From: Leeuwenhoekiella aestuarii
GTDB taxonomy: Bacteria; Bacteroidota; Bacteroidia; Flavobacteriales; Flavobacteriaceae
DNA length: 64,000 nt
NCBI RefSeq assembly: GCF_004104055.1
Contig: NZ_QOVJ01000001.1
Location: forward strand, 806,001-870,000
Direction: 5' to 3'
Shown here in pieces: positions 23,683 to 32,270 of this stretch (the stretch's first letter is position 1; each line of letters begins with the position of its first letter). A model generated the notes under the pieces. The model made no database searches. It was not told the DNA's origin and worked only from the letters and a program-made list of their open reading frames with translations. Both the position numbers and the translations under genes were made by a program.

Positions 23683-24438
23683 TTATTGCTTATTCACCAC
23701 CGTGCTCGAAGCCTGGTCCACACTCATAACCACGAGATCGGCAATATTTACATGGTAAGGTCTGGTAACCACAAAATGAATGATGTCTGCAATATCTTCT
23801 GCTTGTAAAGGTTTGAAGCCCTGGTAGACTTTATCTGCTTTTTCCGAATCTCCTTTAAAGCGTACTTCGCTGAATTCGGTTTCTACCATTCCCGGGTTTA
23901 CCGCACCTACGCGTATGTTGTAACCGTTGAGGTCTATACGCATTCCCTGATTAATGGCGTCTACAGCATGTTTGCTTGCGCAATACACATTGCCTTTAGG
24001 GTAAACTTCTTTACCTGCGGTAGAACCAATATTGATGATGTGACCACTGTTTTGAGCAATCATTTTTGGAATGATCATATCGCTTACATACAGCAATCCC
24101 TTTACATTGATGTCAAACATCGCATCCCAATCCTCTGAGTTTCCGTCTTGAATAGGATCGAGACCGTGAGCGTTTCCGGCATTGTTGATGAGAATATCTA
24201 TTTTCTGAAAGTTTTCAGGCAAGTTTTCGATCGCTTCTTTAACTGCTGATTTATCACGTATATCGAAGCTTAAGGTATGAACATTTACATGATTTTTTAA
24301 TTCTTCCTTTAAAGCAGTAAGTCGCTCCTGACGTCTTCCGCAGAGAATTAAATGGATTCCGTTTTTCGCAAAATATTTTGCCGTTGCAGCGCCTATACCA
24401 CTAGTAGCACCTGTAATTAAAGCTGTTTTAGCAGACAT
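23683..24438 (-). CDS. Short-chain dehydrogenase/reductase (YdfG-like)
   Basis: 251-aa classical SDR. The NADP-binding motif is GATSGIGAATA at the N-terminus with CGRRQER placing an Arg for NADP preference. NNAG, the catalytic Ser in INIGSTAG and YCASK (Tyr-x-x-x-Lys) are all present. The overall pattern, including VNPGMVETEF and FKPLQAEDIAD, matches the E. coli YdfG group, which reduces 3-hydroxy/3-keto acids and malonic semialdehyde. The real substrate is open. Its stop codon lies in the right direct repeat of the mini-cassette; it probably once led directly into the AlbA_2 gene. Confidence 0.9.
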   Translation of the reverse strand: MSAKTALITGATSGIGAATAKYFAKNGIHLILCGRRQERLTALKEELKNHVNVHTLSFDIRDKSAVKEAIENLPENFQKIDILINNAGNAHGLDPIQDGNSEDWDAMFDINVKGLLYVSDMIIPKMIAQNSGHIINIGSTAGKEVYPKGNVYCASKHAVDAINQGMRIDLNGYNIRVGAVNPGMVETEFSEVRFKGDSEKADKVYQGFKPLQAEDIADIIHFVVTRPYHVNIADLVVMSVDQASSTVVNKQ

Positions 24439-24594
24439 GATTTTTGATTTTTTTTGAGTAAGTATAAAGTTGGTGATTCACTTTTTAGAGTTTATTAAAG
24501 GAATATTAAACTTCGTTAATTGCCGTTAAAGATTTTTTTGACAGTAAGAAATCACCTCATTTTTGAAAATGTATTTAAAAACAAATAGAATATT

Positions 24595-25428
24595 ATGAAA
24601 AATACTTTGAAATATGGGCTGTTATTAGCCGGAATACTGGGATTAAGTTCGTGTAGTGATGATGATAATAATTCAAGCTCAGAGCGCGGAACTGCTAAGA
24701 TGGCTGTTCGTCTTGTAGATGCGCCTGGAGATTATGACAATGTCTTTGTAGATGTAGAGGTTGTTGTTGTGAAATATAGTGATGATTTCATCGACGATGA
24801 GTTTGACGATGATGATGACTTTATACTTGTTGATGGTGAATTAGAGCTTGATACTGATGATGAGGTTTACGATCTTCTTGAGCTTACCGGTGGAGCTTAT
24901 GCAATACTGGCAGATGAAGATATTCCTGCGGGTTCAATTAGCCAGGTGAGACTTATTCTTGGAGATGACAATACGGTTGTAGTAGATGGAGAAACATTTC
25001 CCTTACAAACTCCAAGTGCGCAACAATCTGGACTTAAAGTTCAGTTTAACCAAACGCTAGAAGCTGGTGTGGTCTACACTGTAGTTCTTGACTTTAATGT
25101 AGAAGAGTCTATCGTAGAGCAGGGTAATGGCGGTTATTTATTAAAGCCTGTTATTCGTGCAAGTGCTATTGAAGCAACTGGCATGATTTCTGGTTCTTTA
25201 TTGCCGCTTAATGTGCCTGCAACAATAACTGCAGCAGGAGAAGGTATCGTAGTAAGTACTAATGTAACTAGTGATGGAGACTTTGTTTTAAATGGCCTCC
25301 CTGAAGGAGTTTATGATTTAACCATAGAAGCAGAACTTGTAGCAGATGTTATTACCAGTATCACGGTTGAAGATGTGGCTGTTGTAAATGGAGAAACTAC
25401 CGCTCTAAGAAGTATTACAATTGAATAA
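24595..25428 (+). CDS. DUF4382 lipoprotein
   Basis: 277 aa with a lipoprotein signal (MKNTLKYGLLLAGILGLSSC) and an acidic SDDDNN linker. Residues ~35-190 are the DUF4382 domain: KMAVRLVDAPGDYDNVFVDV, AGSISQVRLILG and VVLDFNVEESIV. A C-terminal ~75-residue carboxypeptidase-regulatory-like beta-sandwich follows (GDFVLNGLPEGVYDLTIEAE). This layout is common among Bacteroidota surface lipoproteins; the ligand is unknown. Long runs of Asp (FDDDDDF) suggest divalent-cation contact, but that is inference. Monocistronic, with its own terminator. Confidence 0.88.
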   Translation: MKNTLKYGLLLAGILGLSSCSDDDNNSSSERGTAKMAVRLVDAPGDYDNVFVDVEVVVVKYSDDFIDDEFDDDDDFILVDGELELDTDDEVYDLLELTGGAYAILADEDIPAGSISQVRLILGDDNTVVVDGETFPLQTPSAQQSGLKVQFNQTLEAGVVYTVVLDFNVEESIVEQGNGGYLLKPVIRASAIEATGMISGSLLPLNVPATITAAGEGIVVSTNVTSDGDFVLNGLPEGVYDLTIEAELVADVITSITVEDVAVVNGETTALRSITIE

Positions 25429-25451
25429 AATTTAAATATCACGTATATTTG

Positions 25452-25483
25452 AAAAGCAATCTGAAAAAGATTGCTTTTTTTTT
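25452..25483 (+). terminator. Intrinsic terminator after DUF4382 gene
   Basis: AAAAGCAATCT / AGATTGCTTTT, an 11-bp perfect stem with a GAAAA loop, followed by a nine-T run. Confidence 0.92.
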
Positions 25484-25640
25484 GCAACAATTATTTTTAA
25501 AAACCGTCTTTAAAAGCACCCCTTATGCTGCTTCCTGAAGCCTTTAAAATATGGGGTTTTTAACGATTGATTAACAATATCATTAGTAATAAAATTTAAC
25601 CTTGTAGACCTCAGAGTCATATTTTAAACAGCATAAACAT

Positions 25641-26645
25641 ATGGAAGATACAGGCGCATCTGTAGATATAGGAGCAATCAACGAAAAGATTGAAAGAGAG
25701 AGTGCATTTGTAAAGGTTCTTACGATGGAGATGAATAAAGTCATCGTAGGACAAAAGCACATGGTAGAACGTTTGTTAATAGGTCTGCTGGGACGAGGCC
25801 ATATTTTACTTGAAGGTGTTCCCGGACTTGCGAAAACCTTAGCAATTAACACACTTTCTCAAGCAGTACAAGGTAGTTTTAGTCGTATTCAGTTTACACC
25901 AGATTTACTTCCTGCCGATGTTGTGGGAACGCTAATCTACAATATGAAGCTCAATGATTTTAGTATTAAAAAAGGTCCCATTTTTGCAAATTTCGTGTTA
26001 GCAGATGAGATCAACCGTGCTCCTGCAAAAGTACAGAGTGCGCTACTTGAAGCGATGCAAGAAAAGCAAGTTACCATTGGTGACGAGACGTTTGTATTAG
26101 ATAAGCCGTTTTTAGTAATGGCAACTCAAAACCCGGTAGAGCAAGAAGGTACATATCCACTCCCTGAGGCTCAGGTTGACCGTTTTATGTTGAAGACTGT
26201 AATTGACTACCCTAAACTAGCCGACGAGCAACTTATCGTGAGACAAAATTTGAAAGGGTCTTATGAGAAAGTAAATCCGGTTGTTTCTGTTGAGCAAATT
26301 TTACGTGCTCAGGAAGTAGTTAAAGAAGTGTATATGGATGAGAAAATTGAGAAATATATCCTCGATATCATCTTTGCAACCCGTTATCCTGAGAATTATA
26401 AACTGGCAGATTTAAAGCCGTTAATCAGCTTTGGCTCTTCTCCTCGTGGTAGTATTAACCTTGCAACAGCTTCTAAGTGTTTTGCATTTATAAGAGGTCG
26501 TGGTTATGTAATTCCAGAAGATGTGCGTGCGGTAGTACACGATGTATTGCGTCACCGTATTGGAATTACCTATGAGGCAGAAGCCGAAAATGTAACTACA
26601 GAAGAAATAATAAACAAGATCGTAAACGAGATCGAAGTACCATAA
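25641..26645 (+). CDS. MoxR-family AAA+ ATPase
   Basis: First gene of the Bat operon. 334 aa with Walker A GVPGLAKT (residues ~55-62), Walker B FVLADEINRAP and sensor 1 VMATQNPVEQEGTYPLPEAQ, followed by a C-terminal lid domain. MoxR proteins act as chaperones that mature partners containing von Willebrand A domains, here probably BatA, BatB and the DUF58 protein. Promoter not assigned with certainty; TAACCTTG at 25598-25605 is one base off the -7 consensus. Gene order MoxR, DUF58, BatD-like, BatA, BatB, BatC, BatD, BatE is the classic Bacteroidota arrangement. Confidence 0.95.
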   Translation: MEDTGASVDIGAINEKIERESAFVKVLTMEMNKVIVGQKHMVERLLIGLLGRGHILLEGVPGLAKTLAINTLSQAVQGSFSRIQFTPDLLPADVVGTLIYNMKLNDFSIKKGPIFANFVLADEINRAPAKVQSALLEAMQEKQVTIGDETFVLDKPFLVMATQNPVEQEGTYPLPEAQVDRFMLKTVIDYPKLADEQLIVRQNLKGSYEKVNPVVSVEQILRAQEVVKEVYMDEKIEKYILDIIFATRYPENYKLADLKPLISFGSSPRGSINLATASKCFAFIRGRGYVIPEDVRAVVHDVLRHRIGITYEAEAENVTTEEIINKIVNEIEVP

Positions 26646-26729
26646 ACTAGATATAGAATCAGCTTGCAGCTATTGCCTGAAAAATGGTGAGTGCTGCTCG
26701 CTGATTTCTTTGCTGATTCTCTATAATTC

Positions 26730-27596
26730 ATGGACACTAAAGAACTTTTAAAAAAAGTACGCAAGATTGAGATCAAAACCAGAAGGTTGTCTGATCACAT
26801 TTTTGGTGGAGAATACCATTCTACCTTTAAAGGAAGAGGGATGACCTTTAGTGAAGTACGTCAGTATCAGTTTGGCGATGATGTGCGTAATATAGATTGG
26901 AATGTTACGGCACGCTATAATGAGCCCTTTGTAAAAGTTTTTGAAGAAGAGCGCGAACTCACTATGATGCTTGTAGCTGATGTGAGTGGTTCAGAATTCT
27001 TTGGCACAGATCAGCAGTTTAAGTCTGAAGTTGTTACCGAAGTTGCTGCAACCCTTGCTTTTTCAGCATTACAGAATAATGATAAAATAGGTCTCATCTT
27101 ATTTTCTGATGAGATAGAACTTTATATTCCGCCAAAAAAGGGGAAATCTCACGTATTACGTATCATACGAGAATTACTCGAGTTTAAACCAAAAAGCAAA
27201 AAGACTGATGTTTCTCAAGCTTTGAAGTTTTTATCTGGAGTGATGAAGAAGAAGGCTATTGTTTTTGTATTGTCAGATTTTATTGCAGAAGGCTATCGCG
27301 ATACGATGAAAATTGCAGCGAAGCGACACGACATTACCGGGATTCGCATTTATGATAAACGGGAAGAAGAGATCCCTAGCCTCGGAGTTGTTCAGATGGA
27401 GGATGAAGAGACTGGTGAATTACTTCTGGTAAACACGACTTCAAAAAAGGTACGCAGTAATTATTCAAAATATTATCAGGACCGCGTTAATTATTACAAA
27501 GAGAGCTTTACCCGTAGTGGTGCCGGTGTGATCGATGTGCGTACTGATGAAAGTTATGTAAAAAAACTATTAGGTTATTTTAAACGAAGAGGATAA
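26730..27596 (+). CDS. DUF58 domain protein (Bat operon)
   Basis: 288 aa. The N-terminal half carries the DUF58 signature (FSEVRQYQFGDDVRNIDWNV) and the C-terminal half is a VWA-like domain with DVSGS as the metal-ion-dependent adhesion motif. No signal peptide or TM segment, so it acts in the cytoplasm, as in MoxR-DUF58 pairs elsewhere. It lies 84 bp after moxR and 7 bp before the next gene. Confidence 0.92.
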   Translation: MDTKELLKKVRKIEIKTRRLSDHIFGGEYHSTFKGRGMTFSEVRQYQFGDDVRNIDWNVTARYNEPFVKVFEEERELTMMLVADVSGSEFFGTDQQFKSEVVTEVAATLAFSALQNNDKIGLILFSDEIELYIPPKKGKSHVLRIIRELLEFKPKSKKTDVSQALKFLSGVMKKKAIVFVLSDFIAEGYRDTMKIAAKRHDITGIRIYDKREEEIPSLGVVQMEDEETGELLLVNTTSKKVRSNYSKYYQDRVNYYKESFTRSGAGVIDVRTDESYVKKLLGYFKRRG

Positions 27597-27603
27597 AAAT
27601 AAA

Positions 27604-29289
27604 ATGAATAGTAACCCTAATACACTTCAAAGTACAACCTGCTTCTTAAAATACAAATCTATATTTTTAGGTTTTGTACTTTCAGTTTTTGCATTGACTC
27701 AGGTAGAGGCGCAGCAGGTTATAGGAGCTATCGATACGACTTCAATCCGTATTGGAGAACAAATCACCTATGAAGTTTCGGTAGAAGCTGATTCTACAGA
27801 TCTTGTATTATTTCCAGAAGGGCAAACCTTTCAGCCTTTAGAGATGATAGAGGCTTATAAAATAGATACTTCTTTCGCCGGTGCAAAAATGAATTTGATA
27901 AAACGTTACGGCTTAACTCAGTTTGATAGCGGATCGTATACTATTCCACGCCAGTTGGTTTCCATTAATCAGAAACCTTTCTATACAGATTCTATTGCAA
28001 TTGAAGTGAACAATGTAGTCGTTGACACAACCAAGCAAGGTTTATACGACATTAAAGATATTGTTTCAGTAGAACGTACAACCAGTAAATTCTGGACGTA
28101 TTTACTGTATTTTCTAATTCTTGCCGCTTTAATAGGTGCTTTTTTATATTTCATAATCCGTAGAAGTCGTAAAAAGGCTGAAGCCGAAAAGAAATTACCT
28201 CCCTTTGAACAGGCAATTTTTTCGCTTAAACAATTAGACGAGGAATATAAAAAACCTGCTCGGGGTGTTGATGAGCGTGATGTTACTAAGGCTTACTACT
28301 CAAAACTTACAGACATTGTAAGACGTTATCTTGATGAAGAAGTCTATGATCGCTCTATGGAAAGCACTTCTTCTGAGTTGATAGATCGCTTGATGCAGGA
28401 AAAACAAGAAGGCAAGATTGATTTGAGTAAAGAAACAATTCTCAAACTGGATCAAATCTTAAGACGTGCCGACCTTACTAAGTTTGCCCGTACATCTCCG
28501 GGAACCGGTCAAGCTGAGGCAGATCGACTTGTAGCCGAAGAAATTGTAAAAGAAACTAAAGAAGCTATCCCAGAGCCTACTGAGGAAGAGTTGATGCGGG
28601 ATGCAGCTTATAGGGAGGCATTGGCAAAACGTCGTAAGAGAAAGCTCATTTTAACTTCGGTAATTGGAGTGTTTGGAATTTTAGTTATTGCAACTGGTAT
28701 TTTGGTTGCAACTAAAGGTTTTGATTATGTAAAAGATAATTTTATAGGTCACCCGTCTAAAGATTTATTAGAAGGTGATTGGGTACGTAGTGAGTACGGT
28801 TATCCACCTGTGATTGTGAGTACACCGCGCGTATTAGAACGCAATGAGATTGCGCTGCCGGATTCTTTAAAAACTCAGATGGATATGAGCACTTTTACGT
28901 ACGGAAGCCTCATAGATGAGTTTTATGTTGTGGTAAATAATACCCGTTTTGGTGGTAAAAATGAAGCTGATTTAGAAGCTGCGTCACAAGGATTTATAAG
29001 TACACTAGAAGCGAGTGGGGCCAAGAATCTGATTGTAAAATCTGAAAAGTACACAACACCAGAGGGCACTGAAGGTTTACGCGTTTACGGTACAGGTGAA
29101 TTTCCAAACAGTATTAATGCACAGAAATTTAGTCCTGGGGCATACGAGATGTTGCTATTTACAGCTCCGGGAGTTTTGCAGCAGGTACTAGTAGCGCATC
29201 GTGAAGATGATCAATATGCAAAAGAAATGGCCGCCCGAATCATAAATTCAGTAGAACTTCAAAAAACAGTACCTACCGATGTTAAGTAA
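27604..29289 (+). CDS. Bat operon membrane protein, BatD/DUF4381-like with extra C-terminal domain
   Basis: 561 aa. A signal segment (about 18-38) ends in VEAQQ and is followed by an extracytoplasmic beta domain with BatD-like FDSGSYTIPR. Then come TM1 (about 160-185), a cytoplasmic helical domain (KKLPPFEQAIFSLKQLDEEY and YYSKLTDIVRRYLDE) and TM2 (about 345-368). A periplasmic C-terminal domain of ~190 residues follows, which is absent from ordinary DUF4381 proteins. The cytoplasmic YYxKLTDIVRRYL segment is typical of the protein encoded between DUF58 and BatA. The stop overlaps the batA start by 11 bp. Confidence 0.82.
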   Translation: MNSNPNTLQSTTCFLKYKSIFLGFVLSVFALTQVEAQQVIGAIDTTSIRIGEQITYEVSVEADSTDLVLFPEGQTFQPLEMIEAYKIDTSFAGAKMNLIKRYGLTQFDSGSYTIPRQLVSINQKPFYTDSIAIEVNNVVVDTTKQGLYDIKDIVSVERTTSKFWTYLLYFLILAALIGAFLYFIIRRSRKKAEAEKKLPPFEQAIFSLKQLDEEYKKPARGVDERDVTKAYYSKLTDIVRRYLDEEVYDRSMESTSSELIDRLMQEKQEGKIDLSKETILKLDQILRRADLTKFARTSPGTGQAEADRLVAEEIVKETKEAIPEPTEEELMRDAAYREALAKRRKRKLILTSVIGVFGILVIATGILVATKGFDYVKDNFIGHPSKDLLEGDWVRSEYGYPPVIVSTPRVLERNEIALPDSLKTQMDMSTFTYGSLIDEFYVVVNNTRFGGKNEADLEAASQGFISTLEASGAKNLIVKSEKYTTPEGTEGLRVYGTGEFPNSINAQKFSPGAYEMLLFTAPGVLQQVLVAHREDDQYAKEMAARIINSVELQKTVPTDVK

Positions 29290-30283
29290 TTTTGAATTTC
29301 AAAATCCTGAGTTTTTCTGGTTGTTTTTAATACTACCGGTAGTTGTGGTTTGGTATTTTTTTAAAAGAAATAAACTTACTGCACAGGTTAAAATTTCCAG
29401 TTTAAAAGGTTTTAAAACGGGTAGTGGTTTACTGGCAAAGTTTAGACCTATACTTTTTGTGTTGCGCTTGCTGGCTTTGGCTTTTTTAATTACTGCTTTA
29501 GCAAGACCGCGTACGGTTGATGTTTCAACTAGAACAAATACCACGAGAGGAATTGATATTGTGATTGCGATAGATGTTTCGGCGAGTATGCTTGCAAAAG
29601 ATTTAAAGCCTAACCGTTTAGAGGCCCTTAAGAATGTTGCGGCACAATTTATTGCAGATCGTCCCAATGACCGTATTGGGCTAGTAGAATATGCCGGCGA
29701 AAGCTATACACGTACTCCAATAACCAGCGATAAAGGCATTGTGTTGAGTTCGTTAAATGATATTCAGTATAACAATATTATTGAAGGCGGAACGGCAATA
29801 GGAATGGGGCTTGCTACTTCGGTAAACCGATTAAAAGACAGTAAAGCAAAAAGTAAGGTGATCATTTTGATGACTGATGGGGTGAACAATGCTGGATTTA
29901 TTGAACCGACCACAGCGAGTGAGTTGGCACAAGAATTTGGGATTAAAGTGTACACCATAGGTTTGGGAACTAATGGCACAGCACTTACTCCTATTGCATT
30001 GCGAGGTGATGGAGGATTTCAATACGGAAATGTTCCTGTAGAAATCAATGAAGAACTATTAAAGGAAATCGCAGATAAAACGGGTGGATTATACTTTAGA
30101 GCGACAGATAACCAGTCGCTTGAAGAGATTTACGACGAGATTAATAAATTGGAGAAAACAGACGTTGAAGAGTTTAAGTATACCAATTATGAGGAGAAAT
30201 ACAGACCGCTAGTTTTATTGGCTGGTTTGCTGCTTATGTTTGAGCTGTTGCTGAGGTATACCGTTTTCAAGAGTTTCGTTTAA
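29279..30283 (+). CDS. batA: Aerotolerance protein BatA, VWA domain membrane protein
   Basis: 334 aa. N-terminal membrane segments (about 10-25 and 58-78) are followed by a VWA domain with the MIDAS residues DVSAS, the Thr in GGTAIGMG and the Asp in LMTDGVNNAG. A C-terminal TM helix follows (LLLAGLLLMFELLLRYT). Bat proteins were named for aerotolerance in Bacteroides fragilis; the precise mechanism is unsettled. It overlaps the preceding gene by 11 bp. Confidence 0.93.
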   Translation: MLSNFEFQNPEFFWLFLILPVVVVWYFFKRNKLTAQVKISSLKGFKTGSGLLAKFRPILFVLRLLALAFLITALARPRTVDVSTRTNTTRGIDIVIAIDVSASMLAKDLKPNRLEALKNVAAQFIADRPNDRIGLVEYAGESYTRTPITSDKGIVLSSLNDIQYNNIIEGGTAIGMGLATSVNRLKDSKAKSKVIILMTDGVNNAGFIEPTTASELAQEFGIKVYTIGLGTNGTALTPIALRGDGGFQYGNVPVEINEELLKEIADKTGGLYFRATDNQSLEEIYDEINKLEKTDVEEFKYTNYEEKYRPLVLLAGLLLMFELLLRYTVFKSFV

Positions 30284-30314
30284 AAAAATAGTAATAACAG
30301 TAATATTTTAATTT

Positions 30315-31364
30315 GTGTATTTACTAGAAGAAAAAATATGGTTTTGGGCATTGTTAGCTATTCCAGTAGTGGTTCTGCTTTATTTTGCAGTTACACTTTG
30401 GAAAAGAACTGCACAAAAACGCTTTGTAGTAAACCGCGAATTGCTGGAGAAATTAACGCCGCAACGATCGGTTTTTAAACCTGTATTGAAGCTTATTGTG
30501 TTTTGTCTTGCACTTGCTTGTATGACTGTAGCTCTGGTAAATCCTAAGATAGGTACCAAATTAGAAACGGTTAAACGTGAAGGTGTAGATGTGGTTTTTG
30601 CGGTAGATGTTTCAAAAAGTATGGATGCAGAAGATATTGCACCCAGCCGAATTGATAAAGCAAAACAGCTGGTAACTCAGATCATTAATAATCTGGGTAG
30701 TGACCGTGTAGGTATTATTGCTTACGCAGGTAGTGCATATCCACAATTGCCTATAACTACAGATTACAGCAGTGCAAAGATGTTTCTCAACTCGATGAAT
30801 ACAGACATGCTGTCAAGCCAGGGAACTGCAATAAAAGATGCTATAGAACTTGCGAAGACTTATTATAATGATGAAGAGCAGACAAATCGAGTTTTGGTTA
30901 TCATTTCAGACGGGGAAGATCACGAGGGAGATGCCGCTTCAATTGCTGAATCTGCACAAGAGCAAGGCATTCGTATTTTTACGGTAGGAGTAGGTTCTGA
31001 AGCGGGTGATCGTATTCCTATTAAGCGAAACGGAGTGGTACAGTCTTATAAAAAAGACCAGAACGGTGAGACCGTGATTACAAAATTAGACGCTGAAACC
31101 CTTAAGCAAATTGCAGCAGAAGCCAACGGAGAATACATTGATGGTAACAGTACACAAAAGGTTGTAGATAAGATGAAAACTGCTCTCAGCCAGATGGATA
31201 AGAAAGAGTTTGAGGCCAAGCAATTTGCAGATTTTAAAGATCAGTTTCAGTGGTTTGTCGCTGCGGCATTATTCTTGTTATTTATAGATGTGTTCTTGCT
31301 TGAGCGCAAAACAGCTTGGGTTAGAAAACTGAATCTGTTTAATGAAAATAAGACTAAATCTTAA
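30315..31364 (+). CDS. batB: Aerotolerance protein BatB, VWA domain membrane protein
   Basis: 349 aa with the same plan as BatA: two N-terminal TM helices, a VWA domain (DVSKS MIDAS, QGTAIKDA, ISDGEDHEG) and a C-terminal TM helix (FVAAALFLLFIDVFLLE). The start is GTG at 30315, placed so that the membrane segment WFWALLAIPVVVLLY begins at residue 8; no ATG fits. BatA and BatB probably arose by duplication and may pair in the membrane. Confidence 0.92.
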   Translation: MYLLEEKIWFWALLAIPVVVLLYFAVTLWKRTAQKRFVVNRELLEKLTPQRSVFKPVLKLIVFCLALACMTVALVNPKIGTKLETVKREGVDVVFAVDVSKSMDAEDIAPSRIDKAKQLVTQIINNLGSDRVGIIAYAGSAYPQLPITTDYSSAKMFLNSMNTDMLSSQGTAIKDAIELAKTYYNDEEQTNRVLVIISDGEDHEGDAASIAESAQEQGIRIFTVGVGSEAGDRIPIKRNGVVQSYKKDQNGETVITKLDAETLKQIAAEANGEYIDGNSTQKVVDKMKTALSQMDKKEFEAKQFADFKDQFQWFVAAALFLLFIDVFLLERKTAWVRKLNLFNENKTKS

Positions 31365-31375
31365 TCTGATTGAAG

Positions 31376-32239
31376 ATGAAGTATTTTAAAAATATAAATA
31401 CGCTACTAGCCATATTCTTTATGTTTTTTGTGGGTGTTGTTTTCGCGCAAAGTGAAAAGCCAGATCCCGCGATTATAGAGGCGCAAGATTATGTAGCTGA
31501 GGCAAATGATGCCTTTGTTTCTAATGAATTTGCTGCTGCAGAATCTAGTTACAGAAAAGCTGTTGCTAAAGACCCTGCAAATGCGACCGCAAAATACAAT
31601 ATGGGTAATAACTATTACCGAAACAAAAAATATGGTGAGGGTATGAACAGATATCTTCAGGCTGCTGAAGTAGCACAAACGAAGACTGAAAAGCATAAGG
31701 CATTTCACAATTTGGGCAATGCTTTCTATCAGCAAAAAGATTACAAGAAAGCCGTAGAAGCATACAAAAATGCGCTGCGTAATGATCCTACAGATGAAGA
31801 AACCCGTTATAATTTAGCTCTAGCTAAAAAAGAAGAAGAAAAGAACGGTGGTGGCGGTGGTGACGACGATAAAGACGATCAAAACCAGGATCAGAACGAA
31901 GATAAAAAAGATCAGGAAGGCGACGGTGATGATAAAGAAAGTGATGATGGCAAGCCAAAAGATTCTGATGATCAGGGAGATGAGAAGAAAGATCAGGGCG
32001 ACGATAAAAAAGACGATGAAGGAAAGCCTGAGGATAAAGATGGTGATCAGAAAGATAAGGGTAAAGATGGCGATAAAGAAAAAGAACAGCCTCAGCCACA
32101 ACCGGGTCAGGGGCAGTTATCTCCTCAGCAAGTTAAAAGTTTGCTAGAGGCTATGAAAAACGAGGAAAATAAAGTACAGGATAAAATGAATGCTCAGAAA
32201 GTTAAAGGTGCTAAAGTTAAAACAGATAAAGACTGGTAA
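31376..32239 (+). CDS. batC: Aerotolerance protein BatC, TPR protein with charged low-complexity tail
   Basis: 287 aa from the ATG at 31376 (MKYFKNINTLLAIFFMFFVG), with a signal peptide ending at VFAQ. Residues ~30-150 are three TPR units (AESSYRKAVAKDPANATAKY, KAFHNLGNAFYQQKDYKKAV). Residues ~155-245 are an almost pure Asp/Lys/Glu/Gly/Gln stretch, then a helix LSPQQVKSLLEAMKNEENK. The charged tail resembles a flexible spacer in the periplasm. Reading frames on the opposite strand here are artefacts of base composition. Confidence 0.9.
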   Translation: MKYFKNINTLLAIFFMFFVGVVFAQSEKPDPAIIEAQDYVAEANDAFVSNEFAAAESSYRKAVAKDPANATAKYNMGNNYYRNKKYGEGMNRYLQAAEVAQTKTEKHKAFHNLGNAFYQQKDYKKAVEAYKNALRNDPTDEETRYNLALAKKEEEKNGGGGGDDDKDDQNQDQNEDKKDQEGDGDDKESDDGKPKDSDDQGDEKKDQGDDKKDDEGKPEDKDGDQKDKGKDGDKEKEQPQPQPGQGQLSPQQVKSLLEAMKNEENKVQDKMNAQKVKGAKVKTDKDW

Positions 32240-32270
32240 GCTACAGCTGAGCGATAAAGCAGCAATTACG

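Larger units (their letters stand above)
23208..23689 (-). mobile_element. Mini-cassette with terminal inverted repeats and 8-bp target duplication, carrying a four-helix-bundle gene
   Basis: Direct repeats GTTATTGC at 23208-23215 and 23682-23689 flank a 466-bp segment (23216-23681). Its ends are 22-bp terminal inverted repeats, 20/22 identical and with 17 consecutive matches. The terminal repeats directly abut the direct repeats on both sides, as expected for transposition with an 8-bp target duplication. The left repeat lies 4 bp before the AlbA_2 start codon and the right one covers the SDR stop codon. In silico removal of the cassette and one repeat gives an SDR stop, CACA, then the AlbA_2 ATG. 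No transposase is encoded, so mobility in trans would be needed. Known MITE and IS family membership could not be tested. Confidence 0.75.

Noticed and set aside
31820-32147. Several long open frames on both strands inside batC
   Set aside because: They come from the Asp/Lys-rich repeat codons of BatC read in other frames; composition is extreme and no start or motif supports them.
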